A stretch of 64,000 nucleotides of DNA from Rhodoplanes sp963840055 (GTDB lineage: Bacteria > Pseudomonadota > Alphaproteobacteria > Rhizobiales > Xanthobacteraceae): NCBI GenBank assembly GCA_963840055.1, contig CAWIXM010000029.1, forward strand, positions 1 to 64,000, given 5' to 3'. Made by a program: the position numbers and the translations under genes. Below are positions 30,601-40,694 of this stretch, piece by piece; position 1 is the first letter of the stretch; each line of letters opens with the position of its first letter. The notes under the pieces are model-generated. The model had not been told where the DNA came from and made no database searches. It saw nothing but the letters and a program-made list of their open reading frames with translations.

Positions 30601-31739
30601 GTGGCGTTCGAAAGCGTTCCGGTGTTGAGACTCCAGGCGCCGCTCGAATTCGCCGTGGCCGTGCCGATTAGCGAAGTTCCATCATAGACTTTGACCGTGT
30701 TGCCCGCAGCGGCCGTGCCAGTCAGGGTCAGAATGCTCGCATTGGTGATCCCATCCCCCACAGTGCCGCTGTCCGGCGAGAACGCGGCGATCGTCGGCGC
30801 CAGGGGGTCGGTCGTGGTGGGCGGCGGCGTCACCGGCGGCCCGCCGGCCGCGACATTCACGTCTTGAAGTAGCGGCAAGACCTTGTTCATGTCAGCGATC
30901 AACGCCCCTATGGTTGCATCGTCATAGGCGTTTTCTTGCGCGCGCAGGGTCGTCGCTCCACCCGCGACATCGACGACATAGGCGCCGTAGGTTTGGAGCG
31001 CGATAAATACCTCTTGCCCGAGCGGCGAGAGGCCAGACGGCATCGGCGTTCCGGGTGGAATGGCGATGAGGTCGCCTTCCTGAACGATGCCGGTTGGGCT
31101 GCCTCCATCGCCGGCGATGGCTTCCCCTGTGAAGCCGGATTTTACAAGCTTGCGGTCGACCACGAGCTGTAAGGCGTGGTTGATCACGCCAGTATCTGTT
31201 TCAGCCTTCACGAGAAGTCCGCCCATCATGCTTGAGCCGATGGCGGTGATTCCCGCGCTCAGGAATGGCGAACTGCTTCCCCACCCGTCGCCGGTCACGA
31301 TATTCTCTTGGCCGAACGCTCCGGCCGTCGCGGTCGTCAAGCTCGTGCGGTTGAAATTCCAGAAATTATAGACCATGTCGCCGTCGATCACCAACAGCTC
31401 GCCGTCAGTCCCGTCCGCTCCATCGGCAGCGGCGGGCATGTGAATGCTGACGGTGCCGCCGGGGTATCCCCAACCGGCAGGATAAGACACCTTAACGATT
31501 GGATCCGACGCGGAGGCGACATAAACCGAAGGTGAATATTCGTCCCAGTTTACCCAGTAATTATAGCCGGTCGCAGAAGGCCAAGCGAGCGGCGTATAGG
31601 TTGAGCCTTGTGTAATAGGCGTGTTCCAATCGGAAGACGCCGCAAACGGCACTTGTCCGAGCGTGAACATGAGTCTTATCTGTTCCCTGTTGATAGACGT
31701 AAGTTGTTGAGAGCCGCCGAAAGCTCTTTCGGCGGTCAA
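27613..31739 (-). pseudogene. Large RTX surface/secreted protein with two 353-residue tandem repeats; one frameshift
   Basis: One gene read in two frames: 31739 (or ATG 31670) to about 28772, then about 28772 to 27613, roughly 1,375 residues. Order: an N-terminal ~290-residue domain resembling the 14006-15022 protein; a PPPTTTD linker; two near-identical units, each with two Ig-like repeats (TLTGTAAAGNTVKVYDG, TLTGTAEANSSVRVLDG) and a lectin/DUF642-like domain (NGGFETGDFSGWALSGNVG); then RTX nonapeptides (GNSGNDVLNGGAGND) and a C-terminal secretion region. The frame change is a one-base loss in CGC(C)AG, shown by comparison with the second repeat copy. It is a likely type I substrate, acting in matrix adhesion or cell-surface binding. 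Confidence 0.85.
28706..30823 (-). repeat. Two tandem 1,059-bp repeats inside the RTX gene
   Basis: Copy A (about 28706-29764) and copy B (about 29765-30823) are nearly identical, with only a few substitutions plus the single-base deletion near 28770 in copy A. The unit is 353 codons, in frame. The near-identity implies recent duplication or gene conversion. Confidence 0.9.
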
Positions 31740-32646
31740 CCAGACCTAAAGGTTCTTATTTCCGAGATGATCGCGAAGTTTATTCGCGTTGATTTATTCG
31801 CCGTCGACGGGCGTGTTCTAACCACCGTCGACGCCGTGTATTGCCCCGCTTACTCTGTATTGACTGGATTGGATCGGCTTGCCCCCGAACCGGTCACGCC
31901 GCTATTCTGCCCCCTGCAAGTCTTCAGCCATGACATCCTCACTCACTGTTACACAACGCGTACTGTATATGCCTGCACCTAGGAAACGCCGGCCGCTCGT
32001 ACTCTGGGTTTGGCTGGAGAAGCCAACAGTTTCCCACCCATGAGCAATGACATCCTAATTTGGTGTCAATGTGGTGTTGTTTCGCTGACTCTGCGGCGAC
32101 GTGGATAACCGCAGATTCAAGGAGGCGATCCGATCGACGTCATAGTGGCGCATCCTAAGAGTCCTGTTGTCGAGTTGGACGGGAAAACCGGTAAGCGCGG
32201 CCGAGAACGATCGTCAGAAGACAACCGCCTCGCCCCCCAAAGGCCCAAAATACAACCACTGAAACTCAGCAATGTTCATCGCATTCACGCGATCGCACAA
32301 TTCTATCGCGCGAAAGTGCGCGCCGGGGCTCTCGTAGTCTTCTACCCCGGCAATTTTCTAGATTTTGCGGGCTTATCCGGGCGCTGCCGCCGAGCGCAGC
32401 CATACGAGAGTCGCATCCCTCTAGCAGGCGCTGTACTGCCTCCGGCCGGCAAGCTCAAGTTTGTCGGCCAGCAGACAGACAGGTCTAATATTTGTGTCCA
32501 TACAGACAAAAGAAATGAACGTCGGGCCGATCGGAGCGAACTAAGTGATCAAGTCGAACTCGCTAGAGGTCGCGCCACCGGGAGATTCCTCACTCACATA
32601 ATGGGGGATTGAAGGGGGAGGACGACTTCGAATAAGGAGATTCGGG
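31740..32646. other. Non-coding gap upstream of the RTX gene
   Basis: I see no gene I would support. A 155-codon frame at 32145-32612 is basic, low in hydrophobic residues and matches nothing. Confidence 0.4.
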
Positions 32647-32940
32647 ATGTCTCAAATTGTAGAGCGGATAAGTCCGCTATTCGGCGACAATTGGACCTCT
32701 CGATCGCCTCACGCGATTCGGTTTTTTGCGCTTGGCAGCTGTTTCCATCGCAATTATTCCGGCCTGAAGGTGGCAGAAAATCAGCTCTCTGCACGCCAAC
32801 AGGAAGGCGGTGATCCTCGCCGAGCTCAACCTTCGCGCACGGGTTCTCAAGATTTTCTTTATCTGATCAGCAGCGCTGTAGGCGACCCAGCGTTCGCTCA
32901 ACTGAAGCATGCCCGAGCAAGTCCTGGCTATCGTAGATAG
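32647..32940 (+). CDS. Doubtful 97-residue ORF before a response regulator
   Basis: An AAGGAG site lies 8-13 bases before the ATG and the ORF ends 14 bases before the regulator gene, so position favours translation. The protein has no recognisable motif and an uneven composition. It may be a leader ORF or chance. Confidence 0.25.
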   Translation: MSQIVERISPLFGDNWTSRSPHAIRFFALGSCFHRNYSGLKVAENQLSARQQEGGDPRRAQPSRTGSQDFLYLISSAVGDPAFAQLKHARASPGYRR

Positions 32941-32954
32941 AGTGGAGGTCGCCA

Positions 32955-33665
32955 ATGCCCAAAATACTTGTTGTCGATGATCACAGCGTTTTTCGCGAGG
33001 GCCTATGTGCTCTTGTCGAATCGAATATTCCACACGCCGAGGTGCTGCCGGCCAGCTGCCTCGTCGATTATATTTCGCAGGTCCGAACTCGCCGCCCTTT
33101 TGACTTGGCGCTGCTCGATCCGGGCAGATCTGGCTTTGATTCGATCGACGCAATAAGAAAGGACTGCGAAGCAATCGCTGCAAATCGTTTGGCGATCATC
33201 TCGACATTAGACTCTCGAAAAAACATATTGCTTGTTCTGGGCGCGGGGTTTCATGGATTCCTCCCGAAGCGGCTGCGTGATGATGAAATTCTAGGTGCCA
33301 TCATCGACATTTTGGCTGGACGCATTTACGTGCCGCCGGCGATCGCGGAAGCGGCAGCCGAGAAGGCCGACAACGCGACTGCGCCGCCCATCCCCACGCC
33401 GAAGATAAACTTTCCCAACCTTACCCGACGACAACGAGAGGTTTTGTCTTTGCTCGTGCACGGCATGTCGAACAAGGAGATCGCACGCGCATTGGGAATA
33501 GCCGAATTTACGACGAAGATTTACACGGCAGCCCTCATCCATGCGCTTGGCGTCCGCAATCGAACCGAGGCTGCGTTCAGTACGGCAACGTTGCTCGATT
33601 TGTTCAAACAGCAGCCGGTATGTAACCCTATTCTAGCTCCGGGGTCGACCAATCAAGAAGATTAG
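32955..33665 (+). CDS. NarL/LuxR-type response regulator, copy 2
   Basis: 236 residues with a GGAGG ribosome site. Receiver domain: VVDDHSVFREGL acidic pair, LALLDPGRS with the putative phospho-Asp, and Lys in LPKRLRDDE. The LuxR-type DNA-binding domain has LTRRQREVLSLLVHGMSNKE. It aligns end to end with the regulator at 20005-20739. It lies beside two Crp/Fnr-family genes, forming a regulatory cluster between the RTX and Wzz-kinase blocks. Confidence 0.9.
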   Translation: MPKILVVDDHSVFREGLCALVESNIPHAEVLPASCLVDYISQVRTRRPFDLALLDPGRSGFDSIDAIRKDCEAIAANRLAIISTLDSRKNILLVLGAGFHGFLPKRLRDDEILGAIIDILAGRIYVPPAIAEAAAEKADNATAPPIPTPKINFPNLTRRQREVLSLLVHGMSNKEIARALGIAEFTTKIYTAALIHALGVRNRTEAAFSTATLLDLFKQQPVCNPILAPGSTNQED

Positions 33666-33857
33666 CGAGCGCCTTTGGTCGTCTTTAATTCGCTGAAAGC
33701 GGCGTCGCTTTCCTTCTCGCGCACCAAAATGAGCATTGTAGGCGTTGTAGAAGATGCCGCGCCAATTCCGTCGTGCTGCGGTCAAGCGTTTCACTGCGGG
33801 TCCGTCGACCGTTTAGGCTCTCGCCGCTTCGTCAAATCAAAAGAAGGGATTCAAGCG

Positions 33858-34667
33858 TCAATAATCCTGACCATGCTGTCTACTAAAAGCGTGCACACCC
33901 TCGTCGATAAAATCGGTCAATCTGGTTCGATTTGCGGAATAACAGGAGCAGGCTGATTTTCTGAGCGCAGCTTCGTTTCGAATCTCGATGGTGCCGCGAT
34001 GAAAAGAGATGATTTCATCAGATTGTAAAGATCCCGCCACGGCAGTTACGGTAGTTCGGCGCACGCCCAGCATCTCGGAAAGCATTTCCTGCGTCATCGG
34101 CAGCGTGTTACACATCAAGTGATCACGTGCTTGCAACAGAATGCGGCTGAGCCTCCCTTGAACGTCGTGAAAGCTCGTGCAGAGAACCATGTCTTTGAGC
34201 TCTGCCGCGAGCACCATGCCATAGAGTCCGAAAAAATTTCGGACGGACTTATTCTCATCGACGATCGTCGCCAATTTTTGCGCCGAAACTCGACTGGCAA
34301 GGCCAGGAACTTGGACAACGACTGTACAGAAGGCGAGCACCGGAAAAAACGCGCGGGCGACGCCGAGCGCTCCCTCCATCCCAATCGATGCAACTTCAAT
34401 ACCCCTACCGTCGGGCAATTCTGCTATCAATGAAGCTATACCGCCATGCGGAAAATAGACGTACTCAATTACCTCTCCACTGCGCATCAGCAGTTGACCC
34501 TTTTCGAGGATGACGGTTTTTGATGACGCAATGAGGTCCGCGGCAATTTCCTGCGGCAATAGTCCAAGCAATCGATTTCGAGTGATTGCACAACTTCGGC
34601 CCTGATCCGATTCGACGAGCGAATCCAGATCGATTTGGAGGCCTACCATGTCCTGTCTAGTAACCAC
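33858..34667 (-). CDS. Crp/Fnr-family regulator (cNMP-binding fold + HTH)
   Basis: 269 residues from GTG 34667 (263 from ATG 34649). The N-terminal cyclic-nucleotide-type barrel (VILEKGQLLMRSGE, VYFPHGGIASL) lacks the Arg-Ser phosphate cassette of true cAMP binders. The long central helix leads to a winged helix (MTQEMLSEMLGVRRTTVTAV) whose recognition helix differs from the FNR/FixK ExxSR type. A short C-terminal extension follows. The signal and operator are unknown. It is divergent from the IS630 fragment and Crp/Fnr copy 2. Confidence 0.85.
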   Translation of the reverse strand: MVTRQDMVGLQIDLDSLVESDQGRSCAITRNRLLGLLPQEIAADLIASSKTVILEKGQLLMRSGEVIEYVYFPHGGIASLIAELPDGRGIEVASIGMEGALGVARAFFPVLAFCTVVVQVPGLASRVSAQKLATIVDENKSVRNFFGLYGMVLAAELKDMVLCTSFHDVQGRLSRILLQARDHLMCNTLPMTQEMLSEMLGVRRTTVTAVAGSLQSDEIISFHRGTIEIRNEAALRKSACSCYSANRTRLTDFIDEGVHAFSRQHGQDY

Positions 34668-34717
34668 GCATCACACTCGACACATCCCACGCGGTGGTAA
34701 GTAACGTAGCCAGCGCA

Positions 34718-34900
34718 TTAGTTCGAACAAGTTTCGCACCCCTCACCGGCCTCCGAGATATCGGCCTTCAACAGAATGCGCGCCTTCAACAAGCGCTTCG
34801 CTGGGCTCTTTCCTTTGCCGATCAGCGCTTGCAATTGCTCGCGTTCCTCCGCGCCCAGCCGCACCACATACTTCTTTACCGCAATATCCTTTGCAGCCAT
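34718..34900 (-). mobile_element. IS630-family transposase, N-terminal fragment
   Basis: From the ATG near 34900 the minus strand encodes MAAKDIAVKKYVVRL then GKSPAKRLLKARILLKAD, the conserved start of an IS630 transposase, which ends after ~60 residues. It may derive from the same element type as the C-terminal remnant at 21127-21573. Confidence 0.75.
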
Positions 34901-35083
34901 GCTCGCCTCCGTCGCTCGAATTCGCGACGGAAGCGAATCATCCAATCCTTTCAAATTAGTTGACGCAGCCGACTAGTTCAGGTGGTGTATTTTTACACCT
35001 TAATGTCTAGTTCATCAGCCCGGATGGCATGCACCATTTTCGTCGCCAGTATGTGCGGCGGGGCTTAACGGTGCAGGTCACTC

Positions 35084-35761
35084 ATGCGTCCACATTCGCT
35101 TGCCGACCATCCGCTTTGCGATGCTCCGCCGCTCGCCACCGAATTTCCAGTCGATCGCGCTCCGGCCGGCCGGCGGCTCGGCGTCGTTACCAGCGTTCCA
35201 CGCGGACGCGCATTGTTTTGGCAGGGCGAGCATCAGGGCCATAACATTGAGGTCTTGCAGGGTGTCATACGCGCGGTCCGGTTGCTCGAAAATGGCAATC
35301 GTCAAGTTCTCGCGTTTTTCTGGCCCGGAGACATCGTGCGTCCATCCCAGGCGTCGTGTCAGCACTTCACCGCAGAGGCGGTGACGCCATGTCGGGTCGT
35401 CAAATATGATCCTGCTGAAGGAGTATGCACGCTGACTGACCCCTGCGGCGCCCATCAGGTGCTCAAGGAATTGTTATCGCTCGTCGTAACGATAGGCCAG
35501 AACAACAGCATCGGGCGCGTCGCGTCGCTTCTTCTCCAAATCCGGAGCCATTTACCGAGCGATCCCCGGAGGCCTAACGCGCTCCAGCTACTGCTGCCAA
35601 GGGCGGATATGGCCGACCATATCGGAACGTCCCTCGAAACGGTTTGCCGAGCATTGGCGGAGTTCAAGGCAAGGCGGCTGATAGAGCTTCCGACGCGAAA
35701 GACCATCCGTTTCCTCGATCTCAAGGGCCTTTCGCAGCTTGCCGCGGGACCGTACGGCTAA
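35084..35761 (+). CDS. Crp/Fnr-family regulator, FixK-like
   Basis: 225 residues: a cNMP-type barrel (LFWQGEHQGHNIEVLQGVI, AFFWPGDIV) without the N-terminal Cys set of oxygen-sensing FNR, a dimerisation helix, and a winged helix (DMADHIGTSLETVCRALAEF). The recognition helix keeps the FNR-type Glu and Arg (E-T-V-C-R) but has Cys where FNR/FixK have Ser. That helix type reads TTGA half-sites. A TTGAC-N4-GTCAA box lies 144 bp past its stop, before the Wzz-kinase gene. It is the best candidate for the EPS-box binding protein, by inference only. Confidence 0.85.
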   Translation: MRPHSLADHPLCDAPPLATEFPVDRAPAGRRLGVVTSVPRGRALFWQGEHQGHNIEVLQGVIRAVRLLENGNRQVLAFFWPGDIVRPSQASCQHFTAEAVTPCRVVKYDPAEGVCTLTDPCGAHQVLKELLSLVVTIGQNNSIGRVASLLLQIRSHLPSDPRRPNALQLLLPRADMADHIGTSLETVCRALAEFKARRLIELPTRKTIRFLDLKGLSQLAAGPYG

Positions 35762-35904
35762 ATGCCAGTTTGAATGCGGGAGTTGTGCGAGGTACCTGGC
35801 GGCGAAAGCGGCATTCGCGGCCACACCGCGCATTGGCAATTGGGCACTTCCTCGAACCTCCGATACGCTCATTGCATCAGAAGAGGCGATTGGAGGGGAT
35901 GCAG

Positions 35905-35918
35905 TTGACAATCGTCAA
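35905..35918. promoter_or_regulatory. TTGAC-N4-GTCAA palindrome (EPS box 5)
   Basis: TTGACAATCGTCAA, all ten fixed positions matched, lies 148 bp upstream of the Wzz-kinase start at 36066 and directly downstream of the FixK-like gene. Confidence 0.6.
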
Positions 35919-36065
35919 ATCTGGTCACGGTAGTCAGGATAGACATTTTCAACATCCCGCTTTGTTTCGAGTTGGTGTGCGTTGAAACGCTGGCACGTAA
36001 AGCAGAACCGACGCCTGATTTTGTTAACAACGGGCTGACTTTAGGAGTCCCAAGAGGATTTAGCA

Positions 36066-37853
36066 ATGTTTGACGTAAGCAGCGAGCGGGTGCAAGCGAG
36101 CTACGCGGACTCTGGGGGATTACCCCTACAGGAAGGTTTGTCCGAAACCTTTGTTCGGGCTTGAGAGTTTTGTTCGCCATAGGCGTATCATTGCGCTGAG
36201 TGGCGCATTGTTTCTGGCGCTGGGCTTGCTTTTCATTGCCGTCAGGCCGAACACGTACACGGCATCGACCCAATTGTTGATTTATATCCGGGAGCTTCGG
36301 CCGGGACCAGAGACCGTGATCCTGCCGGGACGCGCAGAACTCTCGGTTGTACAGAACCAGATCGAGATTATCCAATCCCGCAGCGTGCTCCTTAAGGTGA
36401 TAGACACCCTGAATTTGAAGGACGATCCCGAATTCGCTCCGCGCACTTCCCGCGATGGGGGCTTTCTTCAACCTATACGGAACTTATTTGCCAGCAGGCC
36501 AACCGGCCTGGACGAGAGTTGTCTGTTGACGAGCCGTACGTTCGATTTGTTAAGGCGTAAGGTCTCCGTGCGGCGGGTCGGCACGAGCCACACTCTCACG
36601 ATTAGCGTCACCGCGCACGACCCGACCAAGGCGGCGCGCATCGCCAATAAGATCGCCCAAGTCTACCTTCAGGAGCGCGTTAGCGCCTGGAGTCTGGGTT
36701 ATCAAGAACGCCATCATCATTGCGAGAGCGCCTTCAGGGGCTCGGGCCCAACGCGTATGTCATCTCGGTGGCGGAACCACCGATCACGCGCGATGGCCCG
36801 AGAGCCGTCGTGATCGCCCTGGCCGCTGCGCTCCTCGGGCTTGGCGTCGGAGGGGGCTTGGCGCTTTTCCTAGATTTCAAAAATCACAAGATCCGCACGC
36901 CTGAACAAGTCGAATATCTGTTCGGTTTGGAATGCTTTGGCGTCATCCCTAGCCTACCGCGCGGGGTCTTGCAGCATCAGGGGCCAAGGCGACAGGACGA
37001 CTATTTTCCCAACTCCAGCGGAGACCTTCTGGCGCGGGTCGTAAAGTGTCCGAACTCGGCTTTCGCGCTGTCGTTGCGACGAGTTCGAGCAGCACTCCGC
37101 GATACGTCGGCACAAACCGTGGGAGTAACCTCGTTCGTTCCCGGCGAAGGCGCGACGACCATTTCAGCCAACCTCGCTCACTTGATAGCGACTTCGGGAA
37201 AGCGCGTGCTGCTGGTCGACGCCACACTGGGAAGCCGATCGCTTTCCCACCTAATAGCATCGGGCGTCCAACAAGGGTTGATAACGCCTCAAGACCGGGG
37301 GGGCGCACTCGCTTCACGCATCGTCACCGACAAACGGACGGACTTGGACATATTTCTGCCGGACAGTTCAATCGCGGCCAATCCGGATTTCGTTTGGCAA
37401 ACGCTCACCGACGACTTTATCCGCGAGGTGTCCGAGTCATATGACCTTGTAATCGTAGACCTGCCGGCACTTACGTCAGGGCCCGAGGTGCGAGAGGCCG
37501 CGCGAAAGTTGGACGCGTTCCTGCTAGTTGTTAAATGGGACAGTACCGATTTCGAATTAGCACAAAAGGCACTCCAATCATCCGGCACGGCCCGGGAGAA
37601 GTTCTTCGGTGCTGTTATTAATATGGCCGAAGAACAGGAAAAAAGAAAGTTCAGCGGCAAATTCTCGCTGGCCCAACTCATTGCCGATAATGGAATTGGC
37701 CAAGCGAAGGGATCCGATTTAGCGGCAACGATAGGGTTCGTGAGGGTGAGTCAGGGGCAAGAGGCGCGCGATGAAAAGCTTATTGAACTACATTCTTGTG
37801 ATCGCTCTGATCTTAACCTTCTTTGGCGACGCCAGAGTTGGCCGATCGGCTGA
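36066..37853 (+). pseudogene. Wzz / BY-kinase type chain-length regulator, frameshifted and missing its coiled coil
   Basis: The start MFDVSSERVQA is followed by a frame change near 36150, then the Wzz domain (VRHRRIIALSG helix, RPNTYTASTQLLIY, HDPTKAARIANKIAQVYL). At about 36690 it jumps to the C-terminal Wzz part (LQGLGPNAYVISVAEPP, second helix near 36830), skipping the ~200-residue coiled coil usual in the family. The cytoplasmic domain follows: a Walker-A position reading PGEGATT (no Lys), VLLVDATLG and YDLVIVDLPAL, without a C-terminal Tyr cluster. The normal role is control of polymer length and export. Confidence 0.8.
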
Positions 37854-39005
37854 TTACGCTGTTCGCGCCGAAGACAAGCTTAAGATTCAGATCTACCAGT
37901 TTCCAGAACTGAGCGATACTTACACGGTTAATTCCACCGGCGGCATTACTATCGCGCCGATCGGCGAAGTTCCCGTGGCGGGCTTGTCTGCTCAAGAAAT
38001 ATCCGCGAAGATTTCCCAACGCTTTATCAATGCTGGACTATCCGATAAGCCGGGAACCACCGTCACAGTTATCGAATTGCGTCCGATCTATGTCATGGGC
38101 GATGTACAGAAGCCTGGTGAATACGCCTACCGTCCCGGTCTTACCGTGCTGCAAGCGGTCACCTTAGCAGGTGGCTATTATCGAGTGACTGATCCTGGTT
38201 TACTGCGCCTAGAGCGCGACGCCATCAATATTCGGGTTAACTGCAAAATCTCACGCGTCGATATTATTACCTCGTTGCGCGGCGCGCACGGCTGAAGGCG
38301 GAGCTGGCGCTTGACACGGAGCTCACGCTTCCGATGAACTTACGGAGCGGGTTGGAAAGGATCGCGCCCTGGCTCAAGTCGTGGATCAAGAACGGTCTCT
38401 TCTGAAAATCGACGTGGACGCGCTTAAACGTCAGCATGAAAATCTTGAAAAGATGCGCGATTTGCACGAGCGCGAAATAGATGCTGTTGCCGGGCAGATT
38501 AGAGGCGGTAAGTTACAGCAGGAGAGCGTGGAGAAGCAGCTAAATGTTGTTAAGGCGCTATACGCTCGCGGGCTCACGACCATAATGCGGCAGACAGACC
38601 TGGAGCGGATGCAGGCTCAGATCACAGTGGCCGAGCAGGGTTTTCAAACCTTGGTGCTTCAGGCTCGGCGAAACATAACGCAGATCGACCAGAAGATTTT
38701 CGATTTGCAGAATGAGCGAAGGGCAAAGCTCAACAACGAATTGCAGTCGACCCGGCTGGAGCTCGAAGAAACTTTTAATCGAATTAATACGAACCGAAAC
38801 TTGATGATGGAAGCGCGCGTACGGCGCCGATTATGGCCGCCGGCACGGATGACGTCGTAGATGGCCGTGTCTTTTTAATCGTGAGAGGCGAGACGGAAAA
38901 ACAACGACAATCCAAGCTGGCGACCATACCAAGCTTCAGCCGGGGGACGTACTGAAAGTGCAAAAAGCTATTCGTGCCACCGCAGCTGGACGCAGCAAGC
39001 TTACG
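37771..39005 (+). pseudogene. Wza-like outer-membrane polysaccharide export protein, frameshifted
   Basis: The signal peptide (MKSLLNYILVIALILTF) is followed by the polysaccharide export domain (DYAVRAEDKLKIQIYQFPEL) and an SLBB domain (GDVQKPGEYAYRPGLTVLQA). A frame change near 38230 leads to a long coiled-coil region (38330-38850) and another near 38850 to a C-terminal tail ending near 39005. The family forms the outer-membrane channel for EPS. It overlaps the kinase frame by ~80 bp, probably because the kinase end is itself altered. Confidence 0.8.
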
Positions 39006-39187
39006 GGTTCCGGGTCTCGTTGGCGACAGATAACGCTGCTATGAACCCGTAGATTGCTCCGAGCGGCGCGCGCCCGCCTGTAAGCGCCGGTGCAAAAATC
39101 CCTCACTGGAAGCGGCCGATTGGTCCGGTTGCGCCGGAGTAAAACTCCGGCAGTGGTAGCCTTTGCCTGTTCGGGCGAGGGCGAGGG

Positions 39188-40694
39188 ATGAAGGACGTGG
39201 AGCTGTACGCGAAGGTTCGGCACGCGGTTCAGATTGAGGGCCTGAGCCGGCGCGAGGCGGCGCGGCGGTTTGGGATCGACCCGCGGACGGTCGACAAGAT
39301 GCTGGCGTTTTCGGTGCCGCCGGGCTACCGGCGCAGCGAAGCCGCCGGTGCGGCCGAAGCTCGATCCGTTCATCGCCATCATCGATGCGATCCTGGCGGA
39401 GGACAAAGGCCGGCCGAAGAAGCAGCGCCACACCGCGAAGCGGATCTTCGAGCGGCTGCGGGACGAGCACGGCTATCACCGGCGGCATCACGATCGTGAA
39501 GGATTACGTGCGAGCGCCGGCAGCGGCACGCGCGAGATGTTCGTGCCGCTGGCGCATCCGCCGGGCCACGCGCAGGTCGACTTCGGCGAAGCGCATCGGC
39601 GATGATCGGCGGCGTCGAGCGCAAGATCCACTTCTTGGCGATGGACCTGCCGCACTCGCGACGCCTGTTTCGTGAAGGCCTATCCGGCCGAGACGACGGA
39701 GGCGTTCTGCGACGGCCACGTCTCGGCCTTCGCGTTCTTCGGCGGCGTGCCGCAGTCGATCCTGTACGACAACACCAAGATCGCGGTCGCCCGCATCCTG
39801 CGGCGACGGCACGCGCCAGCGCACGCGGGTCTTCAGCGAGCTGCAATCGCACTATCTGTTCGCGGATCGCTTCGGCCGCCCGGGCAAGGGCAACGACAAA
39901 GGCAAGGTCGAGGGGCTGGTCGGCTACGCGCGGCGCAACTTCCTGGTGCCGATGCCGCGTGTTCGACAGCTTCGACGGCGCTGAACGCGCAGCTGCTGGA
40001 GCTGTTGCCGCAGGCGCATGGGCGACCGGCTGCGCGGCACACGAGACGATCGGCGAGCGTCTCGAGCGGGATCTGGCCGCACTTCCAAGCCTCTGCCGCC
40101 GCCCTACGAGGCCTGCGAGAAGCGCACCGCCCGGTCAGCTCGCTGTCGCTGGTGCGCTACCGCGGCAACGACTACTCGGTGCCGACGAGCCTACGGCCAC
40201 CGCGAGGTGCTGGTGCGCGGCTACGTCGCACGAGGTGGTGATCGCCTGCGGCGCCGAGATCATCGCGCGGCATCCGCGCTCCTATGAGCGCGAGGACTTC
40301 GTCTTCGATCCGCTGCACTACCTGGCGCTGATCGAGCAGAAGACCAATGCGCTGGACCAGGCGCCCCGCTGGCCGGCTGGGACCTGCCCGAGCAGTTCGC
40401 CACGCTGCGCCGGCTGCTCGAGGCGCGCATGGGCAAGCAGGCAAGCGCGAGTTCGTCCAGGTGCTGCGCCTGATGGAGACGTTCCCGCTCGAGGACGTGC
40501 CGGCTGCCGTGCGCGATGCCATCGAGCGCGGCGCGATCGGCTTCGATGCGGTCAAGCATCTGGTGCTGTGCCGCATCGAGCGGCGGCCGCCACGCCTCGA
40601 CATGACGGTCTATCCCTATCTGCCGAAGGCCACGGTCGACGACGCACGTCGGCGCGATGCCTACATGGACCTGCTGGCGGGAGCGGCGTCATGA
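39188..40694 (+). pseudogene. istA: istA transposase (IS21 family), many frameshifts
   Basis: The N-terminal HTH is intact (GLSRREAARRFGIDPRTVDK). The integrase core then appears in pieces across all three frames (HPPGHAQVDFGEA, FCDGHVSAFAFFGGVPQSIL, NDKGKVEGLVGYARRN), with a frame change roughly every 100-200 bases. The C-terminal end overlaps the istB start (ATGA), as in intact IS21. Confidence 0.85.

Noticed and set aside
28706..30823. Repeat array considered as CRISPR or other spaced array
   Set aside because: The units are two long in-frame protein repeats without short repeat-spacer structure.
32145..32612. 155-codon ORF before the second response regulator
   Set aside because: It has no ribosome site or family match and an improbable basic composition.
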